Assembly: GCA_963785065.1 (NCBI GenBank)
Contig: CAWATX010000004.1
Coordinates: 310,001-374,000 of the forward strand
DNA length: 64,000 nucleotides
DNA from: CAVSRC01 sp963785065
Lineage (GTDB): Bacteria; Pseudomonadota; Alphaproteobacteria; Rhizobiales; Kaistiaceae
Reading direction: 5' to 3'
The translations under genes were made by a program, and so were the position numbers. How positions within the stretch are numbered: position 1 is the stretch's first letter; the number at the start of each line of letters is the position of its first letter. Shown here in pieces: positions 47,275-56,478 of the stretch. The notes beneath the pieces were generated by a model. That model saw only the letters and a program-made list of their open reading frames with translations. It did no database searches and was not told where the DNA came from.

Positions 47275-48312
47275 ATGGACGTCCAACCCTCCGTCGTCGA
47301 TGCCATCGGCAATACACCGCTGATCCGCCTGCACCACGCCTCCGCCCTCACCGGCTGCGACATTTACGGCAAGGCCGAATTCATGAATCCCGGCCAGTCG
47401 GTCAAGGACCGGGCGGCGCGCCAGATGATCCTCGGGGCAGAGCTGCGCGGCGACCTGAAACCCGGCGGGCTGATCGTGGAATCGACTGCCGGCAATACCG
47501 GTATCGGCCTGGCGCTGGTGGCGGCGGCGCGGGGCTATCGCACGATCATCGTCATCCCCGAGACGCAGAGCGCGGAGAAGAAGCAGGCGCTGAAACTCGC
47601 CGGCGCGACGCTCATCGAGGTGCCGGCCAAGCCATACAAGAACCCCAACAACTATCAGCATATCGGCCGGCGCCTGGCCGACCAGTTGCGCGCCAGCGAA
47701 CCCAACGGCGTGCTCTTCGCCGATCAGTGGAACAACCGCGACAACCGCATGGCGCATTACCTCACCACCGGCCCGGAGATCTGGCAGCAGACCGAGGGCA
47801 CGGTCGATGCCTTCATCACATCGGTCGGCACCGGCGGCACGCTCGCTGGCATCTCGCTCTATCTGCGCGAGCGGAAGACCGACATCGTCATCGGCTGCGC
47901 CGACCCGGAGGGGGCAGCCATGGCGAGCCTGTTTGCCACCGGAACAGCGACGGCTAGCCCCGGCAACTCGATCACCGAGGGCATCGGGCTTGGCCGCTCG
48001 ACCGTCATGGTCGAGGACATCGCCGTCGAGAGGCCCTACATCATCCCGGACAGCGAGGCCCTGCCGGTGCTCTTCGATCTCGCCGAGCATGAGGGGCTGC
48101 TGCTCGGTGGCTCGTCGGGCGTCAACGTCGCCGGCGCCATCCGCCTCGCTCGCGACCTGGGCCCGGGCCACACCATCGTCACCGTGCTCGCCGACCCCGG
48201 CACGCGCTACCAGTCGAAGCTCTACAACCCGGATTTCCTGCGTGCACGCGACCTGCCCGTGCCGGCCTGGCTGGAGCGCCGATCCGAACTCGCGATTCCA
48301 TTAGAAAAGTAA
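47275..48312 (+). CDS. cysK: Cysteine synthase A (PLP-dependent)
   Basis: Makes cysteine from O-acetylserine and sulfide. 345 residues. The PLP lysine is K44 in NPGQSVKDRAAR; the substrate loop is ESTAGNTGIGLALVA; the phosphate cradle is SVGTGGTLAG; GGSSGVN closes the site. The protein is longer than E. coli CysK by about 20 residues, with an insertion around KPYKNPNNYQHIGRRLAD, a variant common in alphaproteobacteria. A cystathionine beta-synthase-like role cannot be excluded. Confidence 0.93.
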   Translation: MDVQPSVVDAIGNTPLIRLHHASALTGCDIYGKAEFMNPGQSVKDRAARQMILGAELRGDLKPGGLIVESTAGNTGIGLALVAAARGYRTIIVIPETQSAEKKQALKLAGATLIEVPAKPYKNPNNYQHIGRRLADQLRASEPNGVLFADQWNNRDNRMAHYLTTGPEIWQQTEGTVDAFITSVGTGGTLAGISLYLRERKTDIVIGCADPEGAAMASLFATGTATASPGNSITEGIGLGRSTVMVEDIAVERPYIIPDSEALPVLFDLAEHEGLLLGGSSGVNVAGAIRLARDLGPGHTIVTVLADPGTRYQSKLYNPDFLRARDLPVPAWLERRSELAIPLEK

Positions 48313-48355
48313 TAAACTGGCGGTTGCTGCGCTCCTGGGGCGAACGGGGGAGCCG

Positions 48356-49096
48356 ATGAAGCAATCGCTGCTGAAAGAACTGCGCCTTGCACTGCTGATC
48401 TTTCCGGCCACCTTGTTGATCGGCAAGGCATTCGAGGTCTTCGCCTCGCCAGAGGTGGTCACCGCCGCGGCCACCTATCAGCAGGCCTTCATGACCGATC
48501 TATGGTCGTTCACGCCTGTCACCCTGCTCGTACGGATATGGCAGGCGATCGCCGACATGGCATCGATGGTCGTCGGCAAGTGGCCCGATTTCAGCAATGT
48601 GGACAGCGTCATGGCCGCCGTGGGCCACGTTTTGCCGTGGCTCATCAAACTGCCCTTCCTGGTCATTGTCAGCGTCCTTGGCGTCATCTGGTCGGTCTGG
48701 CAGAACGACACGCTGCTTGCCGGCGTCATCGTCACGATCACCTTTGTCATCGCTATTCCACTCGGCATCACCCTTGCCATGACCCTGGGCGCCGAGGACA
48801 TGGGGTACTGGGGCCTGGTCCCCACCACCGTGGCGATCTATCTGGTCGGCACGGTCACCTGCACGATCTTCTGGGGGGTCACCTGGGTCGGGCTCACCGT
48901 TTTCGGCTGGTTCACGCAGTTTGCCGGCCTGTGCACCGCGGGCAGCGGCTTCGCCGCGGCGATCTACTTCGTCGGCATCCAGTATGCCGGCTTCCGCACG
49001 GCTCATTCGGCCGAAAAGGCGCTGAGCAAGGAAGCGGAGGCCTCGAAAGGCCGCACGATCGCGGACGGCGCGTCGGCCGACGAGACGCCGGAATAG
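48356..49096 (+). CDS. Hypothetical polytopic membrane protein
   Basis: 246 residues with about five hydrophobic helices (roughly 10-30, 88-112, 122-142, 152-182, 190-212) and a hydrophilic tail rich in Ala, Glu and Lys. An aromatic loop DLWSFTPVTLLVRIWQAI lies after the first helix. GGGGGAG stands shortly before the ATG. It starts 43 nt after cysK and may be co-transcribed, but no known family is evident to me and I assign no function. Confidence 0.7.
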   Translation: MKQSLLKELRLALLIFPATLLIGKAFEVFASPEVVTAAATYQQAFMTDLWSFTPVTLLVRIWQAIADMASMVVGKWPDFSNVDSVMAAVGHVLPWLIKLPFLVIVSVLGVIWSVWQNDTLLAGVIVTITFVIAIPLGITLAMTLGAEDMGYWGLVPTTVAIYLVGTVTCTIFWGVTWVGLTVFGWFTQFAGLCTAGSGFAAAIYFVGIQYAGFRTAHSAEKALSKEAEASKGRTIADGASADETPE

Positions 49097-49159
49097 CGCA
49101 CCTTGCCGATTGCCCCTGCCGGGTTAGGATCAACCATCCCGCTTCAGGACGTGACCCCC

Positions 49160-49873
49160 GTGACCGAACTCCTCTTCCGCAGCGACGCCTACCTGCCCGA
49201 AACCGAGGCGACCGTGCTTGCCGTCAACGACCGGCGTGGCATCGTGCTCGACCGCACCGTCTTCTATGCCACCGGCGGCGGCCAGCCCGGCGACAGCGGG
49301 ACGCTGCGCCGCGCCGGCGGCGACATCGCCATCGCCACCACGGTCTATGGCGATGACAAGGCGCAGATCGTGCACGTCCCCGGCGACGCCGAACCCCTGC
49401 CCGAACCCGGCGAGACGCTCACCGCCGCGCTCGACTGGGAGCGGCGCTACGGCCATATGCGCATCCATACCGGCCTGCACCTGCTGTCGGTGGTCCTGCC
49501 CTTCCCGGTCACCGGCGGCTCGATCGGCGCCGGCGAGGGCCGTCTCGATTTCGACATCGACGGCGAGGTGCCGCCGAAGGACGAGATCGAGGAGCGGCTC
49601 AACGCGCTCGTCGCCGCCGACTATCCGGTCGCCGACGAATGGATCACCGACGAGGAGCTCGCCGCCAATCCCGGGCTGGTCAAGACCATGAAGGTCAAGC
49701 CGCCGATGGGCACCGGCCGGGTGCGGCTGGTCAGGATCGGCGACATCGACCTGCAGCCCTGCGGCGGCACCCATGTGCGTGCGACCGGCGAGATCGGCCG
49801 GCTGGTGATTGCCAAGATGGAGAGCAAGGGCCGCCAGAACCGGCGCGTACGCATCCGCTTCGCTGCGTCGTGA
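49160..49873 (+). CDS. Alanyl-tRNA editing protein (AlaX-like)
   Basis: Hydrolyses mischarged Ser/Gly-tRNA-Ala; free-standing relative of the AlaRS editing domain. 237 residues. The zinc-site motifs HxxxH (RIHTGLHLL) and CxxxH (PCGGTHV) are intact, and FYATGGGQPGDSG is the family start. Two GTG codons compete; the one at 49160 has AGGA 10 nt upstream, while GTG 49151 has almost no spacing. Confidence 0.9.
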   Translation: MTELLFRSDAYLPETEATVLAVNDRRGIVLDRTVFYATGGGQPGDSGTLRRAGGDIAIATTVYGDDKAQIVHVPGDAEPLPEPGETLTAALDWERRYGHMRIHTGLHLLSVVLPFPVTGGSIGAGEGRLDFDIDGEVPPKDEIEERLNALVAADYPVADEWITDEELAANPGLVKTMKVKPPMGTGRVRLVRIGDIDLQPCGGTHVRATGEIGRLVIAKMESKGRQNRRVRIRFAAS

Positions 49874-49878
49874 CCGGC

Positions 49879-49895
49879 GCGGCCTGTGCGGCCGC
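49879..49895. terminator. Hairpin between convergent genes
   Basis: GCGGCC and GGCCGC with a 5-nt loop fill the 22-nt space between the AlaX and LysE-family stop codons. No T run; possible bidirectional end signal. Confidence 0.35.
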
Positions 49896-50522
49896 TCAGC
49901 GCCGCTCCAGCGCCAGACGAAGGCCGAGGGCGCAGAAGATGGCGCCCACCGCCTTGCCCTGCCATTTGAGCACCGTCGGGTTACGGCGCAGGAAGTCGCC
50001 GAGGCGCCCGGCGCTCACCGCATAGGCGACGGTGCTGGCTAGGCCGAGCAGGACGTAGAGGACGCCCAGGACGGTGAGCTGAAGCGCCACCAGTCCGTTC
50101 TCGGGCCGCACGAACTGCGGCAGGAAGGCGAGAAAGAACAGCGCGGTCTTGGGATTGAGGATTTCCGCCAGGATGGCCTGACGATAGGCCCTGGCGGCCG
50201 AGATCGGCGGCCCGCGCCTGACGAAATCCGCCGGCGCCTTCTCCAGGATGGCGCGAATGCCGAGATAAACCAGGTAGGCGGCCCCGACATACTTGATGAC
50301 GCTGAACAGCGTGGCCGAGGCGGCAATGACCGCCGAAATGCCGACGACTGCCATGAAGGTGTGAACGATGTCGCCTGTGGCGATGCCGGATCCGGTGGCG
50401 ATGCCGACCTTGGTGCCCGAGCTTGCCGCCCGCGCCACGGTGAGCAGCGTGGCGGGACCAGGGATGAAGACGAAGCCGAGTACGATCGCGAGGTAGGTGA
50501 TGAGCGTCGTCGAATCGATCAT
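49896..50522 (-). CDS. LysE/RhtB-family amino acid exporter
   Basis: 208-residue inner-membrane exporter with about six helices. The N-terminal FIPGPATLLTVARAASSGTKVGIATGSGIATGDIVHT is the RhtB signature, and AILAEILNPKTALFFLAFLPQFV is the second one. AAGGAG lies 9 nt before the ATG. Substrate (homoserine, threonine, leucine or others) cannot be told from sequence. Confidence 0.92.
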   Translation of the reverse strand: MIDSTTLITYLAIVLGFVFIPGPATLLTVARAASSGTKVGIATGSGIATGDIVHTFMAVVGISAVIAASATLFSVIKYVGAAYLVYLGIRAILEKAPADFVRRGPPISAARAYRQAILAEILNPKTALFFLAFLPQFVRPENGLVALQLTVLGVLYVLLGLASTVAYAVSAGRLGDFLRRNPTVLKWQGKAVGAIFCALGLRLALERR

Positions 50523-50634
50523 TCAAGAGGCTCCTTCAGCGTTGGCGGTCAGAACGGCCGAATTCGGCCGAAAAGCAAGTGGCACCTAACCTGCCCCCTC
50601 GACGCGCCCCCCGGCAACCCGATACAAGACTCGC

Positions 50635-51486
50635 ATGAGCGACCGTTCCCGACGGCTGGTCACAACCGACTGGCTCGCCGACCATCTCAACGATCCCGAG
50701 CTCGTCGTCGTCGACGCGAGCTGGCACCTGCCCGGCGGCGAGCGCGACGCGCGCGCCGAATACGAGGCGACGCATATTCCCGGCGCCATCTTCTTCGACA
50801 TCGACGCCATCGCCGACACCACCATCCCCCTGCCCCACATGCTGCCCTCGGCGGCCGATTTCGCCAAGGCCGTCGGCGCGCTCGGCGTCGGCAATGACAG
50901 TACGGTCGTCGTCTATGACTCGATCGGCGTCTATTCCTCGCCACGTGTCTGGTGGACCTTCAAGATCATGGGCCTGGATTCGGTCGTCGTGCTCGACGGT
51001 GGGCTGCCGCGCTGGAAGGCTGATGACCGCCTGGTCAACGACTGGCCGGTGACGCGCGAGCCGCGGACCTTCATTGCCCGCTTCGATCCCTCCGCCGTGC
51101 GCGACCTCGGCCAGGTGCGCGATGGGGTGGCGGCAAGGACCATGCAACTGGTCGATGCCCGGCCGGCGGCGCGCTTCCGCGGCGAGGTGCCGGAGCCGAG
51201 GAGCTGGGTGAAGAGCGGCCGCGTTCCGGGCAGCTTCAACGTGCCAGTTGCCGAAATCGTCGCCGACGGCAGGTTCAGGGATCCGGAGGCGATCAAGGCG
51301 GCATTCGAGCGTGCCGGCGTCGATCTCGGCAAGCCGATCGTCGCCAGTTGCGGCTCGGGTGTGAACGCCACCATCCTGACGCTGGCGCTCGACATGATCG
51401 GCATTGGCAGCGCCGTCTATGACGGCTCGTGGACGGAATGGGGCGCCCGCGACGACACGCCCATCGCCACCGGGCCGGACCGCTAG
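50635..51486 (+). CDS. sseA: 3-mercaptopyruvate sulfurtransferase
   Basis: Two-rhodanese-domain enzyme of 283 residues that moves sulfur from mercaptopyruvate to thiophilic acceptors. The N-terminal domain (about 8-140) is inactive; the C-terminal domain has the catalytic C239 in ASCGSGVNA. In the usual CGSGVTA motif the threonine is replaced by asparagine here. Cytoplasmic, no signal peptide. Sulfur-related neighbours are cysK upstream and the sulfatase downstream. Confidence 0.93.
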   Translation: MSDRSRRLVTTDWLADHLNDPELVVVDASWHLPGGERDARAEYEATHIPGAIFFDIDAIADTTIPLPHMLPSAADFAKAVGALGVGNDSTVVVYDSIGVYSSPRVWWTFKIMGLDSVVVLDGGLPRWKADDRLVNDWPVTREPRTFIARFDPSAVRDLGQVRDGVAARTMQLVDARPAARFRGEVPEPRSWVKSGRVPGSFNVPVAEIVADGRFRDPEAIKAAFERAGVDLGKPIVASCGSGVNATILTLALDMIGIGSAVYDGSWTEWGARDDTPIATGPDR

Positions 51487-51502
51487 ACGTGTAGGCGCAA
51501 TC

Positions 51503-51520
51503 CGGGGCCTGGCGGCCCCG
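51503..51520. terminator. Hairpin between sseA and the convergent sulfatase gene
   Basis: CGGGGCC and GGCCCCG with a 4-nt loop, in the 53-nt gap. GC-rich without T run; a shared terminator is plausible. Confidence 0.4.
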
Positions 51521-51539
51521 AACCCGCCGGGACGCGGTC

Positions 51540-53081
51540 TCAGCCTGCCGGGGTCTTCACGTCCGCCGCCTTCCGTGCCAGGTGCGTCTGCGTGTGCGAA
51601 AGCCCGGCCGGGCCGGTTTCCGGCAGCCCCAGGCGCTCGTACTGGCTGGGCGGGGCGTGGTTCTTGCGCATGAGGTCGAGCATCAGGTTGATCATGCGCA
51701 GCTCGATCTCGCGGTCCGCAAGTGGATGCTCCTGAAGCGGATCGCTTTCGAGATCGAAAAGCACGGTCCCCGTTTCGAACGCCAAGGTGGTGCTGATCGC
51801 CGAGCCAGGCAGGCGCAGCAGCGGCGCTCCCTTGGTGAAGGGAAACGGCGGAACCAGCTCGGCGTCCTTCAGCTCCTCCGGCGTGAACCGTGCCCTCATA
51901 TGCGTCGGCATCAGCGTGTGTTCGAACAGCGGCTCGCTGGCGGGGTTGGTCGGCGCGCGCATGTAGACATAGCGCCCGTCAGTGACGTTGACGTGGGCGC
52001 CGAAAGCCCCAAACAGGCCCGCCTCGCGCACCGGCTCGTCTTCGGCGATGGTCCGGGCGAGCGGGCGCCCCTCCATGTCGGGAGTCGGCTCCACGCCGAA
52101 GAGGTCGAGCAGCGTCGGCCCGAAATCGATGGTCTGCACCAGCGACTTGCGCCGCTGTCCCCTCACCTTGCTGCGCGGATCCCAGATGAACAGCGGCGTG
52201 TGGATGTTCTCGTCATACCAGGGCTGCACCATCTTCGCCCACCAGCCGTGCTCGCCGAGCAGGAAGCCATGATCGGTGCACACGATCAGCATCGTGTCGT
52301 CCCAGAGATTGCGCTCGTCCATCATGTCGAGGACGCGGCCAAGCGAGGCGTCGCACATCGACAGCAGCGCGGCATACTCGTCGCGGGCGTGCTGCACCAT
52401 TTCCGGCGGCTCGGTGACGCGCTTGTATTCCGGCCAGTCGAATTCGGGCCCGTCATAGTCCTTGGCGTAGTAGGTCTTGTAAGTCTCATAGGAGAAGAAC
52501 GGCTCGTGCGGATCGAAGGTCTCGATCTGCACGAACCAGCGGTCGCGATCGAGGTTGGTCTCGATGAATTCGAGGCCCGCATCGAAGACCCTGGTCTGCG
52601 GATGGTCGGCCTCGTCCTTGAGATAGGTGCGATTGATCTGGTCCTGGCGGCGGTTCCTGGCGTTGGGATAGTGGCTCGGCTTCTCTCCGGGTGCCGGCAC
52701 CCTGCCCTTCCAGGCGTCGCCTTCCTGGCCGCGGAAGAGCTCGTAGGTCTCGTAGCGGTTATGGTAGGTCGCGCCGCCGTCTTCCCAATAATGCTGATGG
52801 TCGGTGACCATGTGGGTGTAGACGCCCGCCTTGCGCAGGATCTCGGGGATGGAGTCGTCGAAGGGCTCGAGTGGGCCCCATGAGCGATGCAAGAAGTTGT
52901 AGCGCGCGGTGTGCATCTCGCGCCGCGCCGGGATGCACGGCATGCTGCCGGCGTAGCTGTTGTCGAAGGTGGCCGTGCGCTCGGCCAGTCGCGCGAAATT
53001 GGGGGCGTGTATCCAGTTACAGCCATAGGGCGGCAGAAACCGCCGGTTCAGGCTGTCAAACATGACCATAATGGCCCTCAT
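51540..53081 (-). CDS. Type I (formylglycine) sulfatase, cytoplasmic
   Basis: 513-residue alkaline-phosphatase-fold hydrolase. The sulfatase motif C-x-P-x-R is C49-I-P-A-R53 in GSMPCIPARREMHTAR; C49 would be turned into formylglycine by a modifying enzyme not present in this window. Metal and phosphate-site residues fit: D9 near the N-terminus, D270-H271-G272, and EHG at 277-279. No signal peptide is seen, so it should act inside the cell after uptake. ATG 53081 has GGAGGG 7 nt upstream. It ends the SBP-permease-permease-sulfatase operon; phosphonate-ester hydrolysis is a less likely alternative. Confidence 0.88.
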   Translation of the reverse strand: MRAIMVMFDSLNRRFLPPYGCNWIHAPNFARLAERTATFDNSYAGSMPCIPARREMHTARYNFLHRSWGPLEPFDDSIPEILRKAGVYTHMVTDHQHYWEDGGATYHNRYETYELFRGQEGDAWKGRVPAPGEKPSHYPNARNRRQDQINRTYLKDEADHPQTRVFDAGLEFIETNLDRDRWFVQIETFDPHEPFFSYETYKTYYAKDYDGPEFDWPEYKRVTEPPEMVQHARDEYAALLSMCDASLGRVLDMMDERNLWDDTMLIVCTDHGFLLGEHGWWAKMVQPWYDENIHTPLFIWDPRSKVRGQRRKSLVQTIDFGPTLLDLFGVEPTPDMEGRPLARTIAEDEPVREAGLFGAFGAHVNVTDGRYVYMRAPTNPASEPLFEHTLMPTHMRARFTPEELKDAELVPPFPFTKGAPLLRLPGSAISTTLAFETGTVLFDLESDPLQEHPLADREIELRMINLMLDLMRKNHAPPSQYERLGLPETGPAGLSHTQTHLARKAADVKTPAG

Positions 53082-53168
53082 GCGAATGCCCTCCAAAATC
53101 CGTAATGCAACGCACCCGTTGCTTTCACTTTCGATCTGTTCGCGGATGTCATGTGGATCCGGCGCCGC

Positions 53169-54053
53169 CTATTTCAGGGCGCCGGCCAGCACACCTTCCT
53201 GGAAGTAGCGCTGGATCGACAGGAACAGCAGAACGATGGGGACGCTGATGCTCAGCACGACGGCCATCAGCAGGTTCCACTGGGTCGAGTTCTCCTGGAA
53301 GAACACCGTCAGGCCCAGTTGCAGCGTCCTCATGTCGTTGGAATTGATGACGATCAGCGGCCAGATGAAGTCGTTCCACGCGGCCTGGAAGGCGAACACG
53401 CCGACGATGGCGATCGCGGGCTTGACCAGCGGGGTGTAGATGCCCGCGAAGATCCTGAACTCGCTGGCGCCGTCGACGCGCGCCGCGTCGCCCAGTTCCC
53501 TGGGAAGCGCCGCATAGAACTGGCGCATCAGGAAGATGCCGAGCGCGCTGACGATATGCGGGACCATGACGCCGGGCAGCGAATTGAGCAGGCCCTGGCC
53601 GCCATTGCCGAAGATGTCGTTGCCGCCGACGAGCGGCATGTGGAAGACCATCACGAACAGCGGGACGATGGAAACCTCGGGCGGCACGACCAAAAGGGCG
53701 ATGAGCAGGAGCATCATCAGGTTGCGGCCGCGCACGGGCAGCATGGCCAGGGCATAGCCGGCCGAGCAGGACAGCAGGATCTGCAGGATGGTGCAGCCGA
53801 CGGAAACGACGGCGCTGTTGACCAGGAAGCGTAGGAAATTGGCGCTGAGATAGGCGTTGACGAAGTTGCCCCAATCGAAATGAGACGGCCAGGCACCTGT
53901 CGCTTCCCCGTTCGGGGTCAGCGCGACTACGAGCGTATAGCCCACAGGAACCGCGTAGAGGGCAGCGACCAGGATGGCGGTCGCCTGCAGGATGGCCTTG
54001 GTTGCGAGCCCGCTCCCTGCGGGCCGGGACAAGACAGCAGTGCGCGCGGTCAT
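53169..54053 (-). CDS. ABC transporter permease, carbohydrate (MalG/CUT1) type
   Basis: 294 residues with six helices. The EAA loop reads PRELGDAARVDGASEFRIFAGIYTPLVKPAIAIVG, the mark of CUT1 sugar-type importers. Its ATG overlaps the previous permease stop by 1 nt (TGATG). The frame stays open upstream inside that permease but is shadow there. It is followed after 87 nt by the sulfatase. Confidence 0.92.
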   Translation of the reverse strand: MTARTAVLSRPAGSGLATKAILQATAILVAALYAVPVGYTLVVALTPNGEATGAWPSHFDWGNFVNAYLSANFLRFLVNSAVVSVGCTILQILLSCSAGYALAMLPVRGRNLMMLLLIALLVVPPEVSIVPLFVMVFHMPLVGGNDIFGNGGQGLLNSLPGVMVPHIVSALGIFLMRQFYAALPRELGDAARVDGASEFRIFAGIYTPLVKPAIAIVGVFAFQAAWNDFIWPLIVINSNDMRTLQLGLTVFFQENSTQWNLLMAVVLSISVPIVLLFLSIQRYFQEGVLAGALK

Positions 54054-55003
54054 CAGGTGCGCCCCTTCCGCTGCAACAGGACCCTCAGCGCCAGAGACGC
54101 CGATACCACCAGCAAAAACAGCATGATTGCCATGGCGCAGGCCTTGCCGATGTCGAGGTTGGTGAATGCTTCGTCGTACATCAGGTAGACGATCGTGCGC
54201 GTGGCATTGATCGGCCCGCCGTTGGTCATGACGTAGGACTGCGTGAACATGTTCAGCGCGCCGAGAAACCAGGTTATGGCGACGAAACTGATGACCCCTT
54301 TGATCGTCGGCAGGCTGATCAGAACGAAGCGCTGCACGGCGTTGGCGCCGTCGATCTTGGCCGCCTCGAGCAGCTCCGACGGAACGGATTTCAACGCCGC
54401 CAGCACGATGATCATGAAGTATCCGAGATTGCGCCACATGCTCATGACGACGATGGACGGCATCGCCCAGACCTGATCGGAGAGGAAGTAGACCGGTCCG
54501 ATATGGATCTTGTCGAGCAATGCGTTGATAGGGCCGACCGCCGGGTCGAGGAGCAGGTTCCAGATGAGCGCCACGACGACATAGGAGGCCGCCTGCGGCA
54601 GGTAGATGATCGTGCGCATCAACGGGCCGCCGAAGAGGTGGCCGTTGAAGAGCGCCGCCACCAGAACGACGACAACCAGACCGATCCCGACCTGACTGAC
54701 GGCGAAGCTCAGCGTATTGCGGATGGCTTCCCAGAAGACCGGGTCCTGGACGATGGTGACGTAGTTCTCCAGGCCAACCCATTTCGGCGGGGCGAGCAGC
54801 GTGTAGTTGGTGAAGCTGAAATAGAAGGCAAGCAACAACGGCACCACCGCCGTCGCCAGGATGGCGACCACCGCCGGGCTGACCAGGACCGCGCCGGCCC
54901 TGCGTTGATGACTGGGCAGAGTTGCGCGGTCGGGGCGCAACGGCTGTTGCGCCCCAATTTCCTCTCCGCGCAATGCGACGGCCTCAGGCCGCGTTGATTG
55001 CAT
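54053..55003 (-). CDS. ABC transporter permease, carbohydrate (MalF/CUT1) type
   Basis: 316 residues with six helices and the EAA loop VPSELLEAAKIDGANAVQRFVLISLPTIKGVISFV. ATG 55003 overlaps the end of the binding-protein gene by 20 nt; its ribosome-binding site is weak (AAGA), so translational coupling is likely and the exact start is uncertain. The first 35 residues are hydrophilic and unconserved. Confidence 0.88.
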   Translation of the reverse strand: MQSTRPEAVALRGEEIGAQQPLRPDRATLPSHQRRAGAVLVSPAVVAILATAVVPLLLAFYFSFTNYTLLAPPKWVGLENYVTIVQDPVFWEAIRNTLSFAVSQVGIGLVVVVLVAALFNGHLFGGPLMRTIIYLPQAASYVVVALIWNLLLDPAVGPINALLDKIHIGPVYFLSDQVWAMPSIVVMSMWRNLGYFMIIVLAALKSVPSELLEAAKIDGANAVQRFVLISLPTIKGVISFVAITWFLGALNMFTQSYVMTNGGPINATRTIVYLMYDEAFTNLDIGKACAMAIMLFLLVVSASLALRVLLQRKGRT

Positions 55004-56267
55004 CGATCTTCTTGTCGAGAGCGGCGAGAAGGTCCTTCGGCGCACCCGCCAGCCGGATCGCCGCATCCACCGCGATGTTGATCTCCTTCTGGATCTGCAG
55101 AAGGTTCGGCGTCGTCGGCAGCGCACCGGCGTACTTGGTGGCGTCGATGAAGCCGGGGCTTACGTCGGCGAGGAAGGGCGCATCGCCCTCATCCGTCCGC
55201 GCCGGCAGACCACCCCAGAGCTCGGCGATCTTTTCCGAGCTGTTCTTCGAGGCGATGAACGACAGGAGCTCCCAGGCACCGTCCGGATCCTTGGTGTTGG
55301 AGCCGATCGCGAACTTGTTGATCCAGGCGATGGTCTGGGGCTCGCCACCGGCGTCGGCAGTAAGCGGCAGGCCGGCATACAGGTACTTCGCCACGTCGGG
55401 GGCTTCCTGGACCGCATTCTGAACCACCGAGATGCTGCTGTAGGTCAGCGCGGCGGAGCCCGTCACCAGCGGCCGCGGACCGGTTCCGCTATAGACGACG
55501 TTCGCATTGGCGAGCCCCTCCTTGAAGAAGGACACGAGGTACTCGAGCGCGCGCACGCCGGCCGCGGCCGAGAGCTGCGACTTGCCCTTGTCGTCGAAGA
55601 ACGAGCCGCTGGCCTGATAGAGCATCTGCGCGTAGGTCTGGAAAAGACCGACCGACTTGTCGTGGCCGGCGAAGAAGGGCGTATCGAGAGGCCCGCCGTT
55701 CTTCTTCGACAGCTTCTGGGCGAGCGCCTTGAACTCGTCCCAGGTCTTGGGCAGCGCGTCGGTGGAGACGCCGACCTTTTGCAGAAGATCGGTGCGGTAG
55801 ACCGTCGAGCGCACGTCGGCATAGACCGGCAGGGCGTAGGACTTGCCGCCATAAGTGCCGTCCTTCAGCATCGCCGGATAGAACTTGTCGGTGTCGGGCC
55901 ACTTCGCCAGGCGATCGTCGATCGGCAGGAAGGCGCCCTTGGAGGCGAGCGCCGGGGTCATCACCTGCCCCATCATGGTCACGTCGGCGACCGTGCCGCT
56001 GGCCGCGGCCGTGAGCAGCTTCTGGAAGCCCGAGCCCCAGTCGGACTGCCGAATCTCGACGGCATAGCCGGTGTTCGACTTGAAGTCCGCCAGAGCGCCG
56101 GTCAGCCACTTGATCGCGTCCTGATTGGGTCCGAGCACCATCAGCGACAACGACTTGTCTGCCGCACGCACAAAGGGCGAATAGATGCCAAGGCCGATGC
56201 CGGCTGCGCCGGCCAATCCGCCCTTGAGCACCGTCCTGCGGTCAATCTTCCGAATCCTGCTGGTCAC
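54984..56267 (-). CDS. Extracellular solute-binding protein, family 1, with Tat-type signal
   Basis: 427-residue periplasmic sugar-type binding protein. The N-terminus TSRIRKIDRRTVLKGGLAGAAGIGLGIYSPFVRAAD has a twin-arginine motif, DRRTVLKG, and a mild hydrophobic core, suggesting export in folded form by Tat. The mature part fits the MalE/UgpB class. GTG 56267 has GGAGG 6 nt upstream; the open frame beyond is not credible. First gene of the importer-sulfatase operon, which contains no ATPase gene. Confidence 0.9.
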   Translation of the reverse strand: MTSRIRKIDRRTVLKGGLAGAAGIGLGIYSPFVRAADKSLSLMVLGPNQDAIKWLTGALADFKSNTGYAVEIRQSDWGSGFQKLLTAAASGTVADVTMMGQVMTPALASKGAFLPIDDRLAKWPDTDKFYPAMLKDGTYGGKSYALPVYADVRSTVYRTDLLQKVGVSTDALPKTWDEFKALAQKLSKKNGGPLDTPFFAGHDKSVGLFQTYAQMLYQASGSFFDDKGKSQLSAAAGVRALEYLVSFFKEGLANANVVYSGTGPRPLVTGSAALTYSSISVVQNAVQEAPDVAKYLYAGLPLTADAGGEPQTIAWINKFAIGSNTKDPDGAWELLSFIASKNSSEKIAELWGGLPARTDEGDAPFLADVSPGFIDATKYAGALPTTPNLLQIQKEINIAVDAAIRLAGAPKDLLAALDKKIDAINAA

Positions 56268-56478
56268 CGTTCCCTCCACTTGTTCTGGTTTGCGCCGCCG
56301 TCGCGTCGCCCGGAACTGACTCCCCCGGGCTCCACGCAGGCAGCCTCGGGCTGCCGGTACGTTTCGTTTTCCAATAAACGCCTTCAGAAGGCCGGCCTCC
56401 CCCGTCACGAAGCCTAGCCTTGCGAGGTGATTGACGATAATACATTGAGCGCGGTTCCGATATCCATGAGTTATCAGG

